Assembly: GCA_963971225.1 (NCBI GenBank)
Contig: OZ020270.1
Span: forward strand, 69,198,932-69,262,931
From: Melieria omissa
Lineage: Eukaryota > Arthropoda > Insecta > Diptera > Ulidiidae
Direction: 5' to 3'
DNA length: 64,000 nucleotides
Shown here: positions 21,949 through 32,908 of the stretch, piece by piece
How positions within the stretch are numbered: position 1 is the stretch's first letter
Layout: each line of letters opens with the position of its first letter
The notes under the pieces: generated by a model
What the model saw: the letters and a program-made list of their open reading frames with translations, nothing else
The model's database searches: none
What the model was told of the DNA's origin: nothing
Program-made: the position numbers and the translations under genes

Positions 21949-23079
21949 ATGAAAAAACAACCAAATAAGTTCGACAAACAAAGAAACATTAATATGAACG
22001 AGGAAGCAGCCCACCAGATGCAAGCGGCAATTGTCCGCCAGGAAGAAATTATCACCCAACTAAGACAACAACTGCAGCAGCAACAGAAGCAGCAACAGCC
22101 GCAGCAACAGCAACCATGGCTGACACAAAAGGACATCATACAACAGTTCAGGCAACTGAGACCACTGGACGACCAACACGACGTACTGTCATTTATCAAC
22201 TCGGTCGAGGCGGTGATGGCACTTTGTCCCGATGACGAACAGTTACTGAAGTTCGGCATCGGGATAGTCACGAACGAGAAGTTCACGGGGGAAGCCGCAA
22301 ACTACGTGAGGCAACTGGGAGTGAACCCAACCTGGAGCAACGTGAAGCAACGATTAAAGGAACAAATGCGACCGAGGACCACATACGAAGACGTCTTCAA
22401 CAAGTGCAGATATGTCAGAGTAAGCAGTTTAAGAGATCTTTTCAAAATATTCCAACAAGCGAAACATGAAATAAACTACACACCGGAAAGGGTAGACAGG
22501 GACCTCCTAAACATTATGATAGATAAAATAGATACGCCATTCAGGGTCCACATCGACCAGAATAGCACAATAAATTACACTTTAACCAAATACACTCAAC
22601 TAAAGGCACTAGATGATCCCAGAGCAATCAACAGTAGATGCAGAGTCACACCACCATCAAACACTAACAGAAACCTCAGATACAACAATCAACAACAAAG
22701 AAACAACATTCAAGATAATAGCAACAATAACAACCAACAAGCAAAAACTAACTATCAGGCGACTTACAATAGGCAACATGGAGCAAGCTATAACGAGAAT
22801 CAACAACAACACCAATATCAAACCTCAACAAACAACTACAAGGAAAATACCACAGTTGTACAAAGCCACCCAAATACTAACAGGAATTATTTTTCAAATA
22901 ATCAGTACCGTAGAGACAATAATACCAGCCAAACTAGAAATACCCACACAAGTACCGATAACCGCAATGCTAGATTAGCACCAGAACCTATGGAAATAGG
23001 TACTCTCCAGGAAGCCAAGGTAGAAGGGGATAATGAAGTAAATTTTTTAACATTGCCTCACGATTTACACTACCCATAG
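21949..23079 (+). CDS. gag: gag of gypsy copy 1
   Basis: This structural protein of 376 residues forms the particle. A Gln-rich stretch (residues about 25-60) is followed by a capsid-like helical region (LRPLDDQHDVLSFINSVEAV, then TYEDVFNKCRYVRV). The C-terminal third is Asn/Gln-rich (NNQQQRNN). No CCHC zinc knuckle is seen, as in gypsy-group gag. The first ATG after a long A-rich leader is chosen; an ATG at 21994 (MNEEAAHQ) is also possible. The frame is intact and gives the same protein as copy 2. The end overlaps pol in the -1 frame. Confidence 0.9.
   Translation: MKKQPNKFDKQRNINMNEEAAHQMQAAIVRQEEIITQLRQQLQQQQKQQQPQQQQPWLTQKDIIQQFRQLRPLDDQHDVLSFINSVEAVMALCPDDEQLLKFGIGIVTNEKFTGEAANYVRQLGVNPTWSNVKQRLKEQMRPRTTYEDVFNKCRYVRVSSLRDLFKIFQQAKHEINYTPERVDRDLLNIMIDKIDTPFRVHIDQNSTINYTLTKYTQLKALDDPRAINSRCRVTPPSNTNRNLRYNNQQQRNNIQDNSNNNNQQAKTNYQATYNRQHGASYNENQQQHQYQTSTNNYKENTTVVQSHPNTNRNYFSNNQYRRDNNTSQTRNTHTSTDNRNARLAPEPMEIGTLQEAKVEGDNEVNFLTLPHDLHYP
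23043..23049 (+). promoter_or_regulatory. -1 ribosomal frameshift site between gag and pol
   Basis: TTTTTTA sits in the correct phase of gag (T TTT TTA, codons 23044-23049), 28 bases before the gag stop at 23077. A -1 slip joins the pol frame, which is open from here through protease. This heptamer is a known efficient slippery sequence. An adjacent A AAT TTT overlaps it. The same heptamer is kept in copy 2. Confidence 0.75.
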
Positions 23080-24024
23080 TGAATATGTCAATAGGAAAAC
23101 AGAAAATTAGATGCTTAATCGACACAGGCTCCACGACAAGTATTCTTAAAGAAGGATCGTTGGCAGAACAATACCCAACAATTACATTTAAGACACCATT
23201 ATTTTATAAAACACTCAATGGTATAAATGAAATTAGGTATGCAGTGACCACTCCGTTTCCAAAAGAATTCGGTTGTCTTGGAACGCTTCAGTGGAAACTT
23301 ATCAATTTTTCGAACAAAAATTTCTCAGCCATTATAGGGCAAAATTTTTTGCAAGCTTTAAAAGCGAAAGTTAACATGGAACAAAACTGCCTTGCAATTT
23401 TAAATAAAAAACTCTATTTCGAAGAATATAACTATCCGGAATATTTCCAAAACATAAATAATTTGCAACAAATTCAAAACAAGGACATAAAGGACAACTT
23501 TAATTTATCTCACTTAAATACTGAAGAACATCAGGCAACCCTAAGGCTGCTTACTGAGTTTGAAGATTTATTTTTTAAAGAGGGGGATATGCTATCATGC
23601 ACAAATGAAGTGCAACATGAAATAATAACCACGAATGATAGGCCTTTGTATTCTAAAATCTATAGATATCCGCAAGTACATGAGGAAGGAATAGAACGCC
23701 AAATAAAAGACATGTTAAAGCAACAAATAATAATAGAAAGTAACTCGCCGTACAATAGCCCACTCTGGGTCGTAGAGAAGAAGGTAGACAACTCGGGAAT
23801 AAAAAAATATAGGATTGTTATTGATTATAGGAAGCTAAATGAATTTACAGTCGACGATAAGTTTCCAATTCCAAATCTAAATTCACTGCTGGATAAGTTA
23901 GGTAGAGCGCAATATTTTACGACTCTAGACCTAGCCAAGGGCTTCCACCAGATCCCGGTCAGAGAGGAAGACAGAGCGAAAACTGCTTTTTCAACACCAT
24001 TTAGGCATTACGAGTTTATTCGCA
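23049..24024 (+). pseudogene. pol: pol of copy 1, 5' part (protease and start of RT)
   Basis: This begins in the -1 frame at the gag end. The protease active site is CLIDTGSTTSIL near 23110. RT starts with NRPLYSKIYRYPQVHEEGI and runs through KYRIVIDYRKLN and FTTLDLAKGFHQIPV. The frame is cut at 24024 (after HYEFIR) by the inserted copy 2. Its continuation (MPFGLKNAPSTF) lies at 31586. One change from copy 2 is seen near the cut: Arg for Gly before HYEFIR. Codons read at 24025-24134 belong to the other copy's LTR. Confidence 0.9.
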
Positions 24025-24464
24025 AATTATGTTTTTTGGGTTTTACCCGGAGAATTTTCTACACTGAAATTGTGTTCCAAATAAAACCCGGAGAATTTTC
24101 TTCAATGAACTTTATTCACTCAGTTTGGTCTTAAGACTAACTTTACAATTTTTCCCCATGCCACAACCAAGTGCTGATCGATAGCAAGTATGCCCATACA
24201 AAAATCGCCAACTCGGCAGAAAACGAACTCATTGACCGTTTGCTCACTTGGCGGATTTCTGCTGGCCAAGCATAAACAACTCAGCGATCATAACGCTGAT
24301 GTTGGTTCTGCCTGGCCGTTAGCTTTTTCGGCGTATCCGATTTCCGCAGCAAACGTTGAACTTACAATGTAGAGTTCGTTCTGTGCCGAGTTTATTGACT
24401 TTGGACATACCTATTTACAATTGCATGGACTTCTGGTGTGGTATACGGGAGAGTATACATAACT
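24025..24464 (-). repeat. 3' LTR of gypsy copy 2
   Basis: 440 bp. It reads CTAACGGCCAGG like the 3' LTR of copy 1. The polypurine tract lies at 24465-24476 on the minus strand (AAGGGGGGGGAGG-like). Confidence 0.95.
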
Positions 24465-25885
24465 CCTCCCCCCCTTGATAAAGGATTCTCCTGAATTCCT
24501 TGGTTGTTTGGTTTACAATTTTTGTACAATAATATTATTGTAATTGCTATTGATATTATTACTATAATTGTTGGTACGCTGTATATTATAATTTGGTTTT
24601 TGTATTTGATTTCTCTTATTTCTTTTAGATTTTCTATTGTTGGTAATTTTATCTCTTCTATACTGAGTGAAGTGTTAAATGTAACATTGCTAAACTTCGG
24701 TAAGATGATAGTGTCAACATAAATGTTTGCGTTGTTTGAAAATTTTTTGTTTTCTATTTCCAGCGAACAATTATTGTATTGTATGATCAAGTTTCCATAT
24801 AGGTTGTTGCTTTCCAACTCGCAGTTACTTGAAATGGAGTTGTTTCTAGCATTTTTCACGATTAGTGTGTGATCGTTAATGGTTATAATTTCAGTGTTTT
24901 TATTTGTTATTAGTTCGCATGTTTTTCCTATCAATGTACAATGTTTTGACAAAACGCACTCGTTTATATAGTTGTTTTCTTTGTATACATATGTTTTATT
25001 ATCATATTTAAATACGTTTTCGATTTCCGCATTTATTTCTTTGTTTATGTAAGGAATAGGTATTATTGTTTTTACTTGTATAATATGAAATGTTTTGGGT
25101 ACTTTAATTATAAATATTAAGTCATTGTTTATCTCGAATATTGCTGTTCTTAGATATTTAATTTTATTTATATTAATTTCGTAATCGTCTATTTCTTGTT
25201 TTGTTAGAATACTTGCATCATTTATGCCATTTTGTGCTGTTGTTATATAACTTTGAATATGTTCTATGTGGTTTCTAATTGTAGTTAACATTAATAATTT
25301 TTCTATGTAGAGGTTTTGTGACAATATATCTCTTACTGTTTTATGGAGACCTTTTAGGTTGTAAAGAATAGCATTTTGATTTTGTTGTATTGTATCTTTT
25401 ATTAATTGTATTGTTGTGTTAAAATGATCGTTAATTTTTATTTGTTGATTTAGTCCAGTTATTGAGTTATGCATATTAATGTCAACCGTATTGAAGTGAT
25501 TAGTGATATCCTCTTGATCTGTATTGTCCATTGTTCCAAAGAGGTATTTGTAGGCATGACCTACTAGGTTTGTTAGTCCTCTTTTCTGTCTATTGGTTGG
25601 CGTTATTGTTCTTAGTTTACTCATTAATGTATCTACCTGATTGTTTATAAATGTCCTCTGGTTTTTATTAAATGTGTTCGAGTTGTCTTTCATTAGCATC
25701 AGTACATTCGCTATTTCCTGGATATCTATTTTGTGCAAAATTAAGTCCGATTCTATTGGGATGCTATGATTGTTTTCGTAAATTTCAATGTAGCCATTAG
25801 TTTCCATTATCGGATAAGTTGTTATGTTGGCTTGGGTTGGCGTCGTTGTCATTATTATTACTAGTGTCCATACAATTATCTGCAA
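24392..25885 (-). CDS. env: env of gypsy copy 2 (baculovirus F-like glycoprotein)
   Basis: A 497-residue open frame for an envelope glycoprotein. The N-terminus is hydrophobic and signal-peptide-like (QIIVWTLVIIMTTT). A furin-type site (NRQKRG) near residue 92 is followed by a fusion-peptide-like LTNLVGHAYKYLFGT. Many Asn-linked glycosylation sites occur in the ectodomain. A membrane anchor (IIIYSVPTIIVIISIAITII) lies near residue 440, with a short Cys/Asn-rich tail whose codons run into the LTR. It starts three bases after the pol stop and is presumably made from a spliced RNA, as in gypsy. No break is seen. Confidence 0.88.
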   Translation of the reverse strand: MQIIVWTLVIIMTTTPTQANITTYPIMETNGYIEIYENNHSIPIESDLILHKIDIQEIANVLMLMKDNSNTFNKNQRTFINNQVDTLMSKLRTITPTNRQKRGLTNLVGHAYKYLFGTMDNTDQEDITNHFNTVDINMHNSITGLNQQIKINDHFNTTIQLIKDTIQQNQNAILYNLKGLHKTVRDILSQNLYIEKLLMLTTIRNHIEHIQSYITTAQNGINDASILTKQEIDDYEININKIKYLRTAIFEINNDLIFIIKVPKTFHIIQVKTIIPIPYINKEINAEIENVFKYDNKTYVYKENNYINECVLSKHCTLIGKTCELITNKNTEIITINDHTLIVKNARNNSISSNCELESNNLYGNLIIQYNNCSLEIENKKFSNNANIYVDTIILPKFSNVTFNTSLSIEEIKLPTIENLKEIREIKYKNQIIIYSVPTIIVIISIAITIILLYKNCKPNNQGIQENPLSRGGGVMYTLPYTTPEVHAIVNRYVQSQ

Positions 25886-25887
25886 TT

Positions 25888-28800
25888 TTAAGTTGAAGAG
25901 TTATTTTCGGTATTACCTTCTGCTAGATTACTATATTTAGTTGGTCTTTTAATATTACTAATATGGATTCCATCTAACGGCTGTTTTCTAAACTTAGGTT
26001 CCTCTTTATGCCTTACATTTCTATAGTTTTTAATAAACCCTACTTGTCTTGTTTCTGTATAATCTTCCCTTTTCTCATTTGCTTGTTGTATTTTTTCTTC
26101 TTTAACTTTGCAAAGCCTTTCGTAAATTATTGTGTGGTTTATTATGTGATTGTGTACTTCTAATGGGGTGCATTTAATTGTACTGTGATATGTATCGTTA
26201 TATTGCATAATTGCTTTGAAAATTTGCTGTGTAATTGGTAGGTAACTTTCAAGATTAAGGGTTCGAATTTTTTCGGTAATAGTGTTGTTCAATCTTTCTA
26301 TGTCGCTGTTGCCGGTGTGACTATTTGGTTTAGTAATATGGTATTGTATTCCCTCGCTCTGCAAGAACTCTTTAACGTTTTGATTATTAAATTCATTATC
26401 AAATACCATCTTGTTCACTTTGCCTGTAATGGATAAAAATTGTTGTAGTTGACTTACAAGCGTTCTGCTGTTTCTATCTGTAAGTGGCAAACAGGTGGCA
26501 TGTTTTGAAAATTTATCAATGAAGAGAATAAACGAATGTTTGCTATTTACATAAGTATCAACGTGAATTATTTCGTTGATGCTCTTGGATGTGTCTGTTA
26601 TTTGAAATTTGTGTTTTATTGGGTTGCGGTCATATTTTCCCCCTGAACATATGTCACAGTTGTTTATTATTTTGTTTATTTGCTCTTTAAGATGGGGATT
26701 GTATAGCCTTGTCTTCAATTTCTCGTAGGTTGCCGTTATTCCGCAATGACCACTTTCGTTTTTGTGAAATAGGGCAATTTGTTTTCTCAATTCTTCTTCA
26801 TTTTGGATATCTCTAGCTAGGTGGGAGCATTTGACAAATTTTACATTGGGATCCGCAGAGAATTCTTCCTCGAGAATTTTTTGAATTGTATAGTACTCGT
26901 GATCATTAAGGGGGTGTTCTGTAGTAAAATTTTCAAAAAATCTTTTTTTTGGCATTTTTCAACAGGTAATGTTGTTATCTATCGTATAAAAAAAGGTCTT
27001 TGATGAATTCGGAGCGGAAAGTCATTTGTAAAGGAGGTTTCGTCACGCGCTCCGCCGAATTTCCACAGTACTTTCAGTGAACAAAAAACTTTAAACGCGT
27101 TTTTCCCGAAACCATGTTTTTCGAACTGGTTCACACGATTACAAATGATTGAGTAGACGGATTTTGATAATTTTTTTTTTTAAATGTTTCTAAAAGTTGT
27201 CGCTATCGTCCGACGAGCGTTTTTTTCGACTTTGTTATTAGTTAGTCTTAAATAAATTTTTTTCATTTGAAAAAATGGGAAAAAAAAAATTGTTTACTTT
27301 CAAGTCGCGCCATTTTGAGAATTTTGATGAAAAACAAAAAAGCTCCCGTCGGACGATAATCGCACTCATATAGATTACAACAAAAAAAAAATTTCCGATT
27401 TCCATGTTTCAGACTGGAGCAATCGTGTGAACCGTCAACGCATGTTTTTTTGGAGGGCATCACTTTGCGGCGCTGCAGTGCAGCAACGAATCAATATTTT
27501 TTCAAACCTTATACTGAATTTTGTAGTTAAAAGTATAATAAAACATAGAAAAAAAACCGCATAAAAAAATTGAATAGTTACTTCACAGTGGAATTTCAAA
27601 ACACACCTAAGAAAACGAGCTGTTACTACAGAACACCCCCTTAAGGTGAGAATATATTCCTATTCTTCCTTTTTCTATGTGTCTTCTGATAATATCCAGT
27701 ACGCTGTTTTGATCGATATCATTTTTGTCTATATAAATTCGTTTGTGATTAAATAGCGACTCAACGGTCGTTTGCTTCTCTTGTGTTATAATTATTTGTG
27801 TTTTGAATCTATTAACTACAGTGTTTAATATTGGAATTTTAAAACCTACATTTTCTTCCTGAGAATGGGCCGTCTCTACTTCCACTGATGTGCTATTGTT
27901 TTCTTCGTCGCCTTGAAAGATTTCTAGTTGTGCAATTATTTCATCGTTTTTGATTCTACTTAAAAAGTCAGCGATATTGTTTGTTTTTCCTTTTATATAA
28001 TCTAGGGAAAAATTATATTCACCTAGATTCACTAACCATCTTTGAAGTTTTGGGCTTATGTCTTTTCCTGAATATTTTGTCATTAACCACTTCAGCGGCT
28101 GATGATCACATTCTAGTTCAAATTGTCTACCGAAGACATACGGTCGAAAATATTTTACAGCCCATACTATCGCTAATAATTCTTTTTCTATAGTAGCGTA
28201 GTTTGTTTCGTGTTTGTTCAGGGTTCTGGATGCGTATGCAATAGGGTGTCCCTCTTGAGATAGAACAGCTCCAATTGCGAAATTGCTAGCATCTGTGGTT
28301 ATTTTAAACGTTTTTGCGAAATTTGCGTAACGTAAAATTGGTGAATTTGTAACTATATCTTTTAGCTTTTCGAATGCGGCTATGAAGCTAGGGTCATGTT
28401 CATTGATTTTTTTTCCTTTTTTCAAGTACTGTGTCATAGGGTGGGCAATTTTTGCGTAATCTTTGACGAATTTTCTATAAAATCCAGTCATTCCCAAAAA
28501 TGATTTTATCTTCTTTGCTGTACTTGGAAGTTTCAGATTTTGGATGATTTCAACCTTGGCGGGATTTGGCTTAATTCCTTCTGTTGTCAGTATGTGGCCC
28601 AAAAATTGTGTTTCTTTCTTCAGAAAGTCGCATTTGTCCACTTGTATTTTTAACTTAGCTGATCTTAATGCCCGAAATATCAACTTTAAGTTGATTAAGT
28701 GTTCTTCTAAGGAAGTGCCAAATACTAAAATGTCGTCCATGTATACGACACATATTCGGTTAATGTATTCATGTAAAACTTTGTTCATCAGCCTTTGAAA

Positions 28801-29814
28801 GGTTGATGGGGCATTTTTAAGGCCGAATGGCATGCGAATAAACTCGTAATGCCCAAATGGTGTTGAAAAAGCAGTTTTCGCTCTGTCTTCCTCTCTGACC
28901 GGGATCTGGTGGAAGCCCTTGGCTAGGTCTAGAGTCGTAAAATATTGCGCTCTACCTAACTTATCCAGCAGTGAATTTAGATTTGGAATTGGAAACTTAT
29001 CGTCGACTGTAAATTCATTTAGCTTCCTATAATCAATAACAATCCTATATTTTTTTATTCCCGAGTTGTCTACCTTCTTCTCTACGACCCAGAGTGGGCT
29101 ATTGTACGGCGAGTTACTTTCTATTATTATTTGTTGCTTTAACATGTCTTTTATTTGGCGTTCTATTCCTTCCTCATGTACTTGCGGATATCTATAGATT
29201 TTAGAATACAAAGGCCTATCATTCGTGGTTATTATTTCATGTTGCACTTCATTTGTGCATGATAGCATATCCCCCTCTTTAAAAAATAAATCTTCAAACT
29301 CAGTAAGCAGCCTTAGGGTTGCCTGATGTTCTTCAGTATTTAAGTGAGATAAATTAAAGTTGTCCTTTATGTCCTTGTTTTGAATTTGTTGCAAATTATT
29401 TATGTTTTGGAAATATTCCGGATAGTTATATTCTTCGAAATAGAGTTTTTTATTTAAAATTGCAAGGCAGTTTTGTTCCATGTTAACTTTCGCTTTTAAA
29501 GCTTGCAAAAAATTTTGCCCTATAATGGCTGAGAAATTTTTGTTCGAAAAATTGATAAGTTTCCACTGAAGCGTTCCAAGACAACCGAATTCTTTTGGAA
29601 ACGGAGTGGTCACTGCATACCTAATTTCATTTATACCATTGAGTGTTTTATAAAATAATGGTGTCTTAAATGTAATTGTTGGGTATTGTTCTGCCAACGA
29701 TCCTTCTTTAAGAATACTTGTCGTGGAGCCTGTGTCGATTAAGCATCTAATTTTCTGTTTTCCTATTGACATATTCACTATGGGTAGTGTAAATCGTGAG
29801 GCAATGTTAAAAAA
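25888..29814 (-). pseudogene. pol: pol of gypsy copy 2, split by a TTAA MITE
   Basis: The frame opens by -1 slip at 29808-29814. Protease: CLIDTGSTTS. RT: KYRIVIDYRKLNEF, LDLAKGFHQIPV, MPFGLKNAPSTFQ and the catalytic VVYMDDILVF. RNase H: ITTDASNFAIGAVL and TIEKELLAIVWAV. It is then cut at 27641 by the MITE. Integrase resumes below 26910: HHCC (HKNESGHCG… NNCDICSGGKYD), catalytic IIHVDTY, VFDNEFN and SDIERLN. Stop at 25888. The MITE plus its TTAA is 735 bp, a multiple of three, so phase is kept, but it brings stop codons. Copy 1 has the empty site. Confidence 0.92.
26910..27640. mobile_element. 731-bp TTAA-target MITE (piggyBac-like) in pol of copy 2
   Basis: The inverted ends GGGGGTGTTCTGTAGTAA (26910) and TTACTACAGAACACCCCC (ending 27640) are perfect for 18 bp and flanked by TTAA (26906-26909, 27641-27644). 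The matching site in copy 1 (near 32776) reads CACCTTAATGATCACG without insertion. Short ORFs that run out of pol into it are chance. A transposase gene is absent. Confidence 0.92.
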
Positions 29815-30908
29815 TTTACTTCATTATCCCCTTCTACCTTGGCTTCCTGGAGAGTACCTATTTCCATAGGTTCTGGTGCTAATCTAGCATTGCGGTTATC
29901 GGTACTTGTGTGGGTATTTCTAGTTTGGCTGGTATTATTGTCTCTACGGTACTGATTATTTGAAAAATAATTCCTGTTAGTATTTGGGTGGCTTTGTACA
30001 ACTGTGGTATTTTCCTTGTAGTTGTTTGTTGAGGTTTGATATTGGTGTTGTTGTTGATTCTCGTTATAGCTTGCTCCATGTTGCCTATTGTAAGTCGCCT
30101 GATAGTTAGTTTTTGCTTGTTGGTTGTTATTGTTGCTATTATCTTGAATGTTGTTTCTTTGTTGTTGATTGTTGTATCTGAGGTTTCTGTTAGTGTTTGA
30201 TGGTGGTGTGACTCTGCATCTACTGTTGATTGCTCTGGGATCATCTAGTGCCTTTAGTTGAGTGTATTTGGTTAAAGTGTAATTTATTGTGCTATTCTGG
30301 TCGATGTGGACCCTGAATGGCGTATCTATTTTATCTATCATAATGTTTAGGAGGTCCCTGTCTACCCTTTCCGGTGTGTAGTTTATTTCATGTTTCGCTT
30401 GTTGGAATATTTTGAAAAGATCTCTTAAACTGCTTACTCTGACATATCTGCACTTGTTGAAGACGTCTTCGTATGTGGTCCTCGGTCGCATTTGTTCCTT
30501 TAATCGTTGCTTCACGTTGCTCCAGGTTGGGTTCACTCCCAGTTGCCTCACGTAGTTTGCGGCTTCCCCCGTGAACTTCTCGTTCGTGACTATCCCGATG
30601 CCGAACTTCAGTAACTGTTCGTCATCGGGACAAAGTGCCATCACCGCCTCGACCGAGTTGATAAATGACAGTACGTCGTGTTGGTCGTCCAGTGGTCTCA
30701 GTTGCCTGAACTGTTGTATGATGTCCTTTTGTGTCAGCCATGGTTGCTGTTGCTGCGGCTGTTGCTGCTTCTGTTGCTGCTGCAGTTGTTGTCTTAGTTG
30801 GGTGATAATTTCTTCCTGGCGGACAATTGCCGCTTGCATCTGGTGGGCTGCTTCCTCGTTCATATTAATGTTTCTTTGTTTGTCGAACTTATTTGGTTGT
30901 TTTTTCAT
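29778..30908 (-). CDS. gag: gag of gypsy copy 2
   Basis: A 376-residue open frame with the same translation as the gag of copy 1: Gln-rich start, capsid-like middle, Asn/Gln-rich end, no zinc knuckle. It ends at 29778 in a TAG preceded by the TTTTTTA slippery heptamer (29808-29814, minus strand), so gag and gag-pol would be made by -1 frameshifting. The long A-rich leader lies upstream (30909-31127). Only homopolymer-length differences from copy 1 were noticed in the leader. Confidence 0.9.
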   Translation of the reverse strand: MKKQPNKFDKQRNINMNEEAAHQMQAAIVRQEEIITQLRQQLQQQQKQQQPQQQQPWLTQKDIIQQFRQLRPLDDQHDVLSFINSVEAVMALCPDDEQLLKFGIGIVTNEKFTGEAANYVRQLGVNPTWSNVKQRLKEQMRPRTTYEDVFNKCRYVRVSSLRDLFKIFQQAKHEINYTPERVDRDLLNIMIDKIDTPFRVHIDQNSTINYTLTKYTQLKALDDPRAINSRCRVTPPSNTNRNLRYNNQQQRNNIQDNSNNNNQQAKTNYQATYNRQHGASYNENQQQHQYQTSTNNYKENTTVVQSHPNTNRNYFSNNQYRRDNNTSQTRNTHTSTDNRNARLAPEPMEIGTLQEAKVEGDNEVNFLTLPHDLHYP

Positions 30909-31141
30909 GAACTTTTTTTGTTTTTTTTTTTGTTTTTCGGTTTTGAAAATTGTTTTTGTTTGTTTGATTTTTGTGATGGAAACTTTTGTTTTGTTTGAAA
31001 TGTTTTTGTTTTTCAGTTTTTTTTTTTTTTAAATTAAAATTTTGCCATTAAGCTTTGTGTGTACACTTTGTCGTTGAATGAATGTTTCTGAATGGGTTCT
31101 TATTTTGCTGTTCTTCGGAACTGCAAACCGTCGACTGCGCC

Positions 31142-31581
31142 AATTATGTTTTTTGGGTTTTACCCGGAGAATTTTCTACACTGAAATTGTGTTCCAAATA
31201 AAACCCGGAGAATTTTCTTCCATGAACTTTATTCACTCAGTTTGGTCTTAAGACTAACTTTACAATTTTTCCCCATGCCACAACCAAGTGCTGATCGATA
31301 GCAAGTATGCCCATACAAAAATCGCCAACTCGGCAGAAAACGAACTCATTGACCGTTTGCTCACTTGGCGGATTTCTGCTGGCCAAGCATAAACAACTCA
31401 GCGATCATAACGCTGATGTTGGTTCTGCCTGGTCGTTAGCTTTTTCGGCGTATCCGATTTCCGCAGCAAACGTTGAACTTACAATGTAGAGTTCGTTCTG
31501 TGCCGAGTTTATTGACTTTGGACATACCTATTTACAATTGCATGGACTTCTGGTGTGGTATACGGGAGAGTATACATAACT
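31142..31581 (-). repeat. 5' LTR of gypsy copy 2
   Basis: 440 bp. It reads CTAACGACCAGG like the 5' LTR of copy 1, and CATGGAAG where the other three LTRs read CATTGAAG. It is followed on the minus strand by the Ser-type primer site at about 31128-31142. Confidence 0.95.
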
Positions 31582-31585
31582 CGCA

Positions 31586-32908
31586 TGCCATTCGGCCTTA
31601 AAAATGCCCCATCAACCTTTCAAAGGCTGATGAACAAAGTTTTACATGAATACATTAACCGAATATGTGTCGTATATATGGACGACATTTTAGTATTTGG
31701 CACTTCCTTAGAAGAACACTTAATCAACTTAAAGTTGATATTTCGGGCATTAAGATCAGCTAAGTTAAAAATACAAGTGGACAAATGCGACTTTCTGAAG
31801 AAAGAAACACAATTTTTGGGCCACATACTGACAACAGAAGGAATTAAGCCAAATCCCGCCAAGGTTGAAATCATCCAAAATCTGAAACTTCCAAGTACAG
31901 CAAAGAAGATAAAATCATTTTTGGGAATGACTGGATTTTATAGAAAATTCGTCAAAGATTACGCAAAAATTGCCCACCCTATGACACAGTACTTGAAAAA
32001 AGGAAAAAAAATCAATGAACATGACCCTAGCTTCATAGCCGCATTCGAAAAGCTAAAAGATATAGTTACACATTCACCAATTTTACGTTACCCAAATTTC
32101 GCAAAAACGTTTAAAATAACCACAGATGCTAGCAATTTCGCAATTGGAGCTGTTCTATCTCAAGAGGGACACCCTATTGCATACGCATCCAGAACCCTGA
32201 ACAAACACGAAACAAACTACGCTACTATAGAAAAAGAATTATTAGCGATAGTATGGGCTGTAAAATATTTTCGACCGTATGTCTTCGGTAGACAATTTGA
32301 ACTAGAATGTGATCATCAGCCGCTGAAGTGGTTAATGACAAAATATTCAGGAAAAGACATAAGCCCAAAACTTCAAAGATGGTTAGTGAATCTAGGTGAA
32401 TATAATTTTTCCCTAGATTATATCAAAGGAAAAACAAACAATATCGCTGACTTTTTAAGTAGAATCAAAAACGATGAAATAATTGCACAACTAGAAATCT
32501 TTCAAGGCGACGAAGAAAACAATACCACATCAGTGGAAGTAGAGACGGCCCATTCTCAGAAAGAAAATGTAAGTTTTGAAATTCCAATATTAGACACTGT
32601 AGTTAATAGATTCAAAACATAAATAATTATAACACAAGAGAAGCAAACGACCGTTGAGTCGCTATTTAATCACAAACGAATTTATATAGACAAAAATGAT
32701 ATCGATCAAAACAACGTACTGGATATTATCAGAAGACACATAGAAAAAGGAAGAATAGGAATATATTCTCACCTTAATGATCACGAGTACTATACAATTC
32801 AAAAAATTCTCGAGGGAGAATTCTCTGCGGATCCCAATGTAAAATTTGTCAAATGCTCCCACCTAGCTAGAGATATCCAAAATGAAGAAGAATTGAGAAA
32901 ACAAATTG
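31586..32908 (+). pseudogene. pol: pol of copy 1, 3' part (RT end, RNase H, start of integrase)
   Basis: This continues the frame cut at 24024. RT resumes with MPFGLKNAPSTFQ and has the catalytic VVYMDD; RNase H has ITTDASNFAIGAV. A nonsense TAA at 32620-32622 replaces the CAA of copy 2. Beyond it the frame stays readable through RIYIDKND to the first residues of the integrase HHCC region (EEELRKQIA, about 32908). There it jumps directly into env. About eight amino-acid changes from copy 2 were counted in this part, against one in the 5' part. Confidence 0.9.

Larger units (their letters stand above)
24025..31581 (-). mobile_element. gypsy/errantivirus copy 2 (gag-pol-env), inserted in copy 1
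   Basis: It lies in opposite orientation to copy 1. LTRs at 31142-31581 (5') and 24025-24464 (3') are 440 bp each, and CGCA flanks both ends (24021-24024, 31582-31585), a clean 4-bp target duplication. Without a 731-bp MITE it is about 6.8 kb. Gag and env are open; pol is interrupted only by the MITE (26910-27640). The two LTRs differ at two positions by eye, pointing to recent insertion. It is the best-preserved retroelement in the window. Confidence 0.95.

Noticed and set aside
22613..22978. 121-codon frame inside gag (also 29879-30244)
   Set aside because: Overlaps the Asn/Gln-rich gag end in another frame; composition explained by gag, no independent start signal.
30571..31032. Cys/Ser/Phe-rich open frame opposite gag of copy 2
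   Set aside because: It is the antisense of the Gln-rich gag start and A-rich leader; the mirror frame also appears at 21858-22286. No domain.
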